DNA from: an uncultured Eubacteriales bacterium | Lineage (GTDB): Bacteria; Bacillota; Clostridia; Christensenellales; CAG-138 | Assembly: GCA_900546845.1 (NCBI GenBank) | Contig: UREK01000004.1 | Span: 25,297-89,296, forward strand | Length of the DNA: 64,000 nucleotides | Reading direction: 5' to 3' | In this document: one piece after another, positions 58,859-64,000 of the stretch | Layout of the letters: every line of letters starts with the position of its first letter | Numbering within the stretch: position 1 is the stretch's first letter | Program-made: the position numbers and the translations under genes | Notes under the pieces: model-generated | The model's database searches: none | What the model was told of the DNA's origin: nothing | Seen by the model: only the letters and a program-made list of their open reading frames with translations

Positions 58859-58969
58859 GCGCTCACTCCCATGCCGTTTATTTGCCATGTAATATTCTAC
58901 CATAGATCGCGCAAATGTCAAATCGCCTCCTGCGCAAGTCCCGCGTTTTCACGGCGCCGCAGCCCAAAC

Positions 58970-59434
58970 CTAAAGGGGTTCTTCCAGGTTCAGGTTGCGC
59001 ACACGCAGGCCCGCCGCTTCATAGAAGCGCAGTGCCGCTTCGTTGAACGCCCAGACCTGGAGCATCAGCGTTTGCGCGCCGCGTGCACGCGCCGCATCCC
59101 GGGCTGCCACGAGCAGCGCTTTTCCGATGCCGCGCCGGCGGAAATCGCTGTGGACGCAAAGGTCGTCCATAAAGGCGACGCATACGGGCAGCATCGCAGG
59201 GTTCTGAGCGGGCGCGCGCAGGATGAGCACGCAGAAGCCGGCTATGCGCTCCGCCTCCTCCGCCACGAGGCAGATGGCCTTCCCGTTTGCGAGCATCTCA
59301 TCAAAGCGCTCCCGGGGCAGCGGGTCAGCGTCCCGGTACACGTCCGGGCGATTCTCTACATGCAGCGCATGCACCTGCCCAAACAGCACGTGCACCCCTT
59401 CAAAATCGTTCGCTTCCATCGCCCGGATCCGCAT
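58970..59434 (-). CDS. GNAT-family N-acetyltransferase
   Basis: About 154 residues of a GNAT fold: MRIRAMEANDF at the start, FMDDLCVHSDFRRRGIGKALLVAA (acetyl-CoA site with RRxGxG-type RRRGIGKA) and VWAFNEAALRFYEAAGL. It acetylates an unknown amine. The ATG follows GGGGGGATTT. Promoter TAGACA-17-TATAAT at 59587-59615; single gene. Confidence 0.88.
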   Translation of the reverse strand: MRIRAMEANDFEGVHVLFGQVHALHVENRPDVYRDADPLPRERFDEMLANGKAICLVAEEAERIAGFCVLILRAPAQNPAMLPVCVAFMDDLCVHSDFRRRGIGKALLVAARDAARARGAQTLMLQVWAFNEAALRFYEAAGLRVRNLNLEEPL

Positions 59435-59586
59435 AAATCCCCCCATTATTCGCTATTATTCGTTCTTCAGCATCGCCTGTTATCAGGATAGCGGAATAAG
59501 CATTCCACCGCAGGAAAGCAGCGCGGATACGGCACTCATTCACTTCCTATTTTTGCGGGCGTCCCTGAAGTTCGTCTTTGTGCTTC

Positions 59587-59615
59587 ATTATAGCAAACCG
59601 CGCCGGCTTTGTCTA
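59587..59615 (-). promoter_or_regulatory. Promoter of the GNAT gene
   Basis: Minus-strand TAGACA (59610-59615), 17 bases, TATAAT (59587-59592) with TGC in front (extended -10). It abuts the VanW gene's stop. Confidence 0.65.
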
Positions 59616-59616
59616 A

Positions 59617-60987
59617 TTATGCATTGCCTGCCGAAGCCTCGCTCGATTGCGGGCCGACATGCGCGATCCCCTTGATGGATCGGTATTTGTCCTTAGAAAC
59701 CCTCTCGCGGCGCAGGAAGTTCCCCGCCGCGTCATAGTATTCTTTATAAGTAACGGACACGCTGCCCCGCCGCGGCTTGCGCACAAGCTGCCGCACGCCC
59801 GGCGCGAGGCTTTCGTCCTCGACGATCTCCGTTTCCGGTTCCGGGAGCGTCTCGATCTTTTCCGAAGCAATGCGAATCGTCACGCCGTCCGCAAGGGGCC
59901 GGCCATAGATGCAGACTGTGACGGTTTTCGCCGTTTCATCTACCTTTGCCCCAACGGTAATTGGTACCGCCTGCGTGTTTTTAAACTTGAAGTTCGGCCC
60001 GCCCGTGCTGATTGTCGCATCCCGGCCGATGTCGATATACCCGAGCGGCCAGGAATGATGTGTACGGTCCGTCACTGCAAGGTCTGCCATCAGCACGGCA
60101 TTATAGAGCGTGCTGCTTACCTGGCATACGCCGCCGCCATATTCCTGTACGTAGACAGCGTCTCGGATGCCCGTGGCCTCTTTCCAGCCATTCTCCCCGT
60201 TGCGTGGGCCAAGGATTGCGTTCATGTCGAATTCCTCGCCCGGGGCGAGCGTCGTGCCGTCGATAAGCTCCGCCGCCTTTGCGATATTGAACACGCGGTT
60301 TGCCTTTCCATAGGTGGATCCGCTGAAGGATGTTGCAAACTCCGCGATGCGCTGCGTATCCGCGCGCGCATGTTCCGCGGTATATTCTGCGGGGATCGCT
60401 GTGGTGTATGGCTCGATGGAAGCGCCGCGCTCCGCGAGAACCGCGATCTTGAGCTGATCCGCAAGGCGCTGCGCGTCCACACTGAACCCGTTTACCGCTT
60501 CCATATAGGCGAATTCGCCAGCTTCCCTGTCATATTCTGCGGCTGCATTCTGCGGCGCGACGGAAAGCGCTGCCGCGATGTTCTCCGCCTGCGCGGCGAT
60601 CTTGCGCTCGTCGACCGTGAGTGCCGTGTGAAACGCGCGCGGTTTGTTTGCGCTTGGGTAATACTGCGACAGGCATAGTGTTTTGAGCAGCACATCGTCT
60701 AGATCGGACGACGCGCCAAGCTCTGCTGCATTTGCGTGTACGCTCCCTTCCCCAACTCGAATTTCATACTCCAGGGACGATAAATATGCCTCCCGTTGGG
60801 CAATGAGCGCACGCCGTGCCCTCGCCACCTCCATGCCGGAAACGTCTATCCCATCAATCTCAATGTTTTCTCCCAGCACCGCGCCTGCGCGGATCGCCTC
60901 TGCGATGTCCGCATATTCGCTTTTCCCGCAGCCTGAAACCAGCGTGATCCCAAGCGTCAAAATCAGCAGCAAACGAACCCGTTTCAT
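59617..60987 (-). CDS. VanW-family lipoprotein with G5-like C-terminus
   Basis: A 456-residue exported protein. Lipobox LVSGC with Cys20 follows a basic start and hydrophobic stretch, so it is anchored to the membrane outside. The VanW domain (about 260-390) shows FNIAKAAELIDGTTLAPGEEFDMNAILG and YGGGVCQVSSTLYNA, DRTHHSWPLGYI. The end (KPRRGSVSVTYKEYYDA..) resembles a G5-type domain. VanW was first found in vancomycin resistance clusters; in this family it is widespread in Clostridia and its role is not known, perhaps in peptidoglycan binding. Confidence 0.9.
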   Translation of the reverse strand: MKRVRLLLILTLGITLVSGCGKSEYADIAEAIRAGAVLGENIEIDGIDVSGMEVARARRALIAQREAYLSSLEYEIRVGEGSVHANAAELGASSDLDDVLLKTLCLSQYYPSANKPRAFHTALTVDERKIAAQAENIAAALSVAPQNAAAEYDREAGEFAYMEAVNGFSVDAQRLADQLKIAVLAERGASIEPYTTAIPAEYTAEHARADTQRIAEFATSFSGSTYGKANRVFNIAKAAELIDGTTLAPGEEFDMNAILGPRNGENGWKEATGIRDAVYVQEYGGGVCQVSSTLYNAVLMADLAVTDRTHHSWPLGYIDIGRDATISTGGPNFKFKNTQAVPITVGAKVDETAKTVTVCIYGRPLADGVTIRIASEKIETLPEPETEIVEDESLAPGVRQLVRKPRRGSVSVTYKEYYDAAGNFLRRERVSKDKYRSIKGIAHVGPQSSEASAGNA

Positions 60988-61094
60988 AACCTTTCACGCT
61001 TATCCTTTCCGGCCGTTTCCGTCCCGGCCGCAGGTTTAGTATGCCCGCAAGCGCGTACTTCCTTTCATTATTCCAGAGATAGAAAAAGGAAACG

Positions 61095-61106
61095 CATGTA
61101 TACATG
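61095..61106. promoter_or_regulatory. Candidate GntR operator (12-bp palindrome)
   Basis: CATGTATACATG, a perfect palindrome just upstream of the -35 (61114). Its GTATAC core resembles FCD/FadR-type GntR operators, so self-regulation by the gene at 61168 is likely. Confidence 0.5.
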
Positions 61107-61113
61107 TTTTTCC

Positions 61114-61142
61114 TTGCATTGTTGCTGGGATTGCACTAGAAT
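61114..61142 (+). promoter_or_regulatory. Promoter of the GntR gene
   Basis: TTGCAT (61114-61119), 17 bases, TAGAAT (61137-61142), 25 bases before the start codon. Confidence 0.7.
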
Positions 61143-61167
61143 AATATATGAACTAGGAGGATACCTC

Positions 61168-61818
61168 ATGTTTTTTGATCTGAACGATAAGCAATCCTTA
61201 ACTGCTAAGGTTTATACGCATATTCGGGACGATATTATCGAAGGCCGCTACAAGACAGGCGATTACCTCGTGGAAACCAAGCTGGCTGAAGAGCTCGATG
61301 TTAGCCGCACGCCCATCCGTGAGGCACTCAAGCAGCTTGAACTGGAAGACCTCGTCGTATCCATTCCCAACCGCGGGATGATGGTGCAGGGCATGTCGAG
61401 CCACGACATCGACGACATCTTCACCGTGCGTCATCTGCTGGAAGGCCAAGCCGCTTACTGGGCGGCCGAACGCATTGACGCAGCGAACCTTGCAAGGCTT
61501 ACGGAAATCGTCGAGCTGATGGAAATGTATACCCGCAAAAACGACGCGGTGAACCTCGCAAGGCTTGACACCGAGTTCCACGACGTAATTTTTTCCGCGA
61601 GCAACAGCCGCATCCTGCGGCATATCCTCACGTCCCTGCATCAGAATACGCGCCGCGTGCGCCGCACCTCACTCACGGTTCCCGAGCGCCCCACGCAGTC
61701 CCTGGCGGAGCACCGTGCTATATTTGAGGCCATCGAACAGCACCGGCCGGAGGACGCGAAGATGCGCATGGAAGCCCACATCATCAACGCGCACAACAGG
61801 CGCTTTGACACCGACTGA
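61168..61818 (+). CDS. GntR-family regulator, FCD (FadR) type
   Basis: A 216-residue regulator: winged helix with LAEELDVSRTPIREALKQLE (about 35-54) and a helical FCD ligand domain after residue 90, with metal-type His residues in EFHDVIF, EHRAIF and HIINAH. It binds a small acid and usually represses metabolic genes. The start MFFDLNDKQ follows AGGAGG. The nearest gene target is itself (palindrome at 61095-61106). The methyltransferase next to it is cut off by a terminator. Confidence 0.9.
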   Translation: MFFDLNDKQSLTAKVYTHIRDDIIEGRYKTGDYLVETKLAEELDVSRTPIREALKQLELEDLVVSIPNRGMMVQGMSSHDIDDIFTVRHLLEGQAAYWAAERIDAANLARLTEIVELMEMYTRKNDAVNLARLDTEFHDVIFSASNSRILRHILTSLHQNTRRVRRTSLTVPERPTQSLAEHRAIFEAIEQHRPEDAKMRMEAHIINAHNRRFDTD

Positions 61819-61826
61819 ACAAAACG

Positions 61827-61855
61827 AATCCCTTCGGCATGCAGCCGGAGGGATT
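61827..61855 (+). terminator. Terminator after the GntR gene
   Basis: AATCCCTTCGGC-ATGCA-GCCGGAGGGATT hairpin with TTTT, 9 bases after the stop and 23 before the methyltransferase start. Confidence 0.75.
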
Positions 61856-61877
61856 TTCAAATGCAAGGAGGGCGCAC

Positions 61878-63071
61878 ATGGCAAACAAATTCAGCTGCAA
61901 GGGCGAGATCTACCCCTCAGGCGGCCCGGGACTGTTTCTGCTCGGCCATGCGGAAACGCTTTGCGGGCAGCTCGCTTCGGAGTATGAAGGCAAGGTACAG
62001 CTCGTTTATCTCGACCCGCCGTTCGGAACCGGCGATACGTTCTCTGTAAAGCTCTCCTCTGGCAAGACGCATTTTTCCATCCCCGCCTACGCGGACACGC
62101 TTGCGCGTGAGGACTACTTCGCCATGATGCGCGCCGTGCTCACGGCATGCCACCGGATGCTCGCGGCGGATGGCTCGCTTTACCTGCACATCGATTACCG
62201 CATGAGTCCATATCTCCGCCTGCTGCTGGATGAAATTTTTGGCGCGGTAAATTTCATGAACGAGATCGTCTGGGTCTACAAATCTGGAGGCCGCAGCACG
62301 CGGCATTATTCGCGCAAGCACGATACGATCCTGTTCTACCGAAAATCCCGGGCCGTATATTTCAACATCGGCGCGGTCGGCGTCCCGCGTGGGCCGGAAA
62401 AGCGCAACAACATGAAACGCAGCGTGGACGAGCTCGGCCGCGTCTATTTCTCCATCCGTTCAGGCGGAAAGACCTATACCTATTATGAAGATACCCCGAT
62501 TTTTCCAAGCGATGTTTGGGATGATGTGGAGCACCTGCACCAGCGCGACCCAGAGCGCACCGGCTTCAGTACACAAAAGCCGGAAGCGCTGCTGCGGCGC
62601 ATCGTCCTAGCCTCCTCCCGCCCTGGAGATCTCGTGTGCGATCTCTTTTCCGGCAGCGGCACGACGGCCTCCGTGGCCGCGAAGTTTGGGCGACGTTTCT
62701 TAACCGTGGACGCCTCCCCCGTTGCGATGCAGCTTCTACGCGCCCGCCAGCTCGTCGGCCAAAGCGAGCCTACGTTCTTCGACGGCGGGCATGCGATGCG
62801 TATCCTCTATGATGCTCCACCTCTCGGCGATTTTGAGCCGGAGCTCCAGTTCGACCGCGAGGCCGATTCCATGCACATCCTTTACGGTGGCAGTGGGGAA
62901 ATCAATCTTGCTTACCTTGCGGCGGGAGAATTGGACCCGGATGGGTTCTTTCGTCCGCATACCTACACGCTTGCGCCCACGCCGGGCACGGTTCTCACGC
63001 TTCCGCACCTCCCACAGACCTGCGTACAGGCCTGCAATTATGCCGGGCAAATGGTGTTTCGCATCTTCTGA
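61878..63071 (+). CDS. Solitary beta-class DNA methyltransferase (N6-adenine/N4-cytosine type) with an unknown C-terminal domain
   Basis: A 397-residue enzyme. Motif IV LDPPF is at residues 45-49, and the SAM motif DLFSGSGTTASVA at about 253-265, so the catalytic motif comes first, as in beta-class enzymes. Between them lies a target recognition region with IDYRMSPYLRLLLDEIFG and FNIGAVGVPRGPEKR. The last 110 residues (DFEPELQFDREADSMHILYGG...) do not match any methyltransferase domain that I know. No restriction gene is adjacent. The ATG follows AAGGAGG. It may be an orphan regulatory methylase or an epigenetic switch partner of the upstream GntR, which is inference. Confidence 0.85.
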   Translation: MANKFSCKGEIYPSGGPGLFLLGHAETLCGQLASEYEGKVQLVYLDPPFGTGDTFSVKLSSGKTHFSIPAYADTLAREDYFAMMRAVLTACHRMLAADGSLYLHIDYRMSPYLRLLLDEIFGAVNFMNEIVWVYKSGGRSTRHYSRKHDTILFYRKSRAVYFNIGAVGVPRGPEKRNNMKRSVDELGRVYFSIRSGGKTYTYYEDTPIFPSDVWDDVEHLHQRDPERTGFSTQKPEALLRRIVLASSRPGDLVCDLFSGSGTTASVAAKFGRRFLTVDASPVAMQLLRARQLVGQSEPTFFDGGHAMRILYDAPPLGDFEPELQFDREADSMHILYGGSGEINLAYLAAGELDPDGFFRPHTYTLAPTPGTVLTLPHLPQTCVQACNYAGQMVFRIF

Positions 63072-63231
63072 ACCGCCGGGGACTCTCCAAACGATTGACA
63101 AAACGAAATGATGCAAATTCTTTTAAGTAAATTTATGAAGGTTGCCAAAAAGTTGCCGGACGTGGTTTAATAAGTTGGTTTATCAAGTCTAAAAAGTGCC
63201 CAAATACAAGGAAAAATGGCGTATCAGGCGT

Positions 63232-63267
63232 CCTTTTTGGAAACCGGCAGCTACCTATCTTTCCCGC
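63232..63267 (-). repeat. Duplicated 3' end of 5S rRNA with flank
   Basis: This 36-base stretch repeats the 5S 3' end and its downstream flank: TTGG-AA-CCGGCAGCTACC and TATCTTTCC recur as at 63485-63512, with one mismatch and one extra T. The intervening bases are GC-rich and without a gene. The gap 63072-63489 otherwise contains only this fragment, the terminator-like inverted repeat and unexplained sequence. Confidence 0.8.
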
Positions 63268-63443
63268 TAACGCGACCACAGTTCGCGAAGGTCGCGCCGC
63301 GTCGCCGCAGGAGCGGCATCCTAGCGCTCCCTTGCTCACTGGGCTTCCGCCTCGCTGTATCCCGCACTGCGGGCGCTCGGCTCCGCCCCATCGCCAGCCG
63401 TTGGCTGCTGCTCCAAGGCCCGGAGAAGATACTTTGTTCCCCC

Positions 63444-63489
63444 ATTCCAAAAGGAAACACCCTGCACAGCAGGGTGTTTCCTTTTGGAA

Positions 63490-63490
<1 letters not shown>
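63444..63490. terminator. Perfect 22-bp inverted repeat ending the rRNA operon
   Basis: Two identical 22-base arms (beginning ATTCCAAAAGGAAACACC) separated by ACA; the 5' arm of the minus strand starts at the last base of 5S. The T-rich end CCTTTTGGAAT makes it a probable terminator of the rRNA operon. Confidence 0.75.
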
Positions 63491-63604
<114 letters not shown>

Positions 63605-63677
63605 ATGGCAAAGCATATTAGTTTTCTAACATACCTTGAAAACTGCATTGCGTTTCCTGCGTTTCTTTCCTCGCTTT

Positions 63678-64000
<323 letters not shown>

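Noticed and set aside
63133..63450. A 105-codon minus-strand frame between the methyltransferase and 5S rRNA
   Set aside because: It overlaps the inverted repeat and the duplicated 5S fragment, and has no ribosome site or recognisable domain.

Overview
The window is a gene-dense, GC-rich stretch of a chromosome from a low-G+C-phylum relative with high GC, most likely an anaerobic Clostridia-class Bacillota. The evidence is the gene order ylxM-ffh-rpsP-khpA-rimM-trmD-rplS, plsX-acpP-rnc-smc-ftsY and yicC-remA-gmk-rpoZ-coaBC, a T-box in front of pheST, a YlbJ-type sporulation membrane protein, RemA, and fermentative or C1 enzymes (pta-ackA, formate-tetrahydrofolate ligase). No prophage, insertion sequence, CRISPR array or tRNA gene was seen. 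Almost all genes lie on the minus strand; the window ends in the 3' part of an rRNA operon (23S then 5S, minus strand).

Layout. 1-2.5 kb: start of priA, a structured repeat and an MBL/beta-CASP nuclease. 2.5-9.2 kb: a SEC-C protein, then an envelope operon (GlmU-like, alpha/beta hydrolase, membrane-anchored MurF-like ligase, Ddl, isocitrate dehydrogenase). 9.3-17.7 kb: MscL with a zinc ribbon, a VanZ-like membrane protein with an HExxH partner, CDF transporter, sirtuin, aminotransferase, HtrA. 17.9-28.2 kb: coaBC-rpoZ-gmk-remA-yicC, then an AIR-synthase-like protein, ligA, pcrA and fhs. 28.5-35.7 kb: pheST with its T-box, a DUF2935 protein, PIG-L deacetylase with nagB, rplS. 35.8-48.8 kb: the conserved translation, secretion and chromosome-segregation block, interrupted by three accessory genes between ftsY and ylxM. 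48.8-58.9 kb: ackA-pta, tmcAL-ylbJ, coaD-rsmD and cofactor genes (5-formyl-THF cyclo-ligase, nnrD, acpS). 59-64 kb: GNAT, VanW lipoprotein, GntR regulator, a solitary DNA methyltransferase, 5S and 23S rRNA.

Points that stand out: three copies of a roughly 190-nt structured intergenic element, always sense-downstream of a gene end, whose terminal palindrome shows compensating arm changes; a GlmU whose uridylyltransferase active site looks dead while the acetyltransferase site is intact; an HExxH protein paired with a VanZ-like membrane protein; a possible ADP-ribosyltransferase-like gene inserted in a conserved synteny block; a duplicated 5S 3' end beyond a perfect 22-bp inverted repeat; and a palindromic candidate operator in front of the GntR gene. 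Many long open frames run antisense to real genes; they are a GC-bias artefact and are not annotated.
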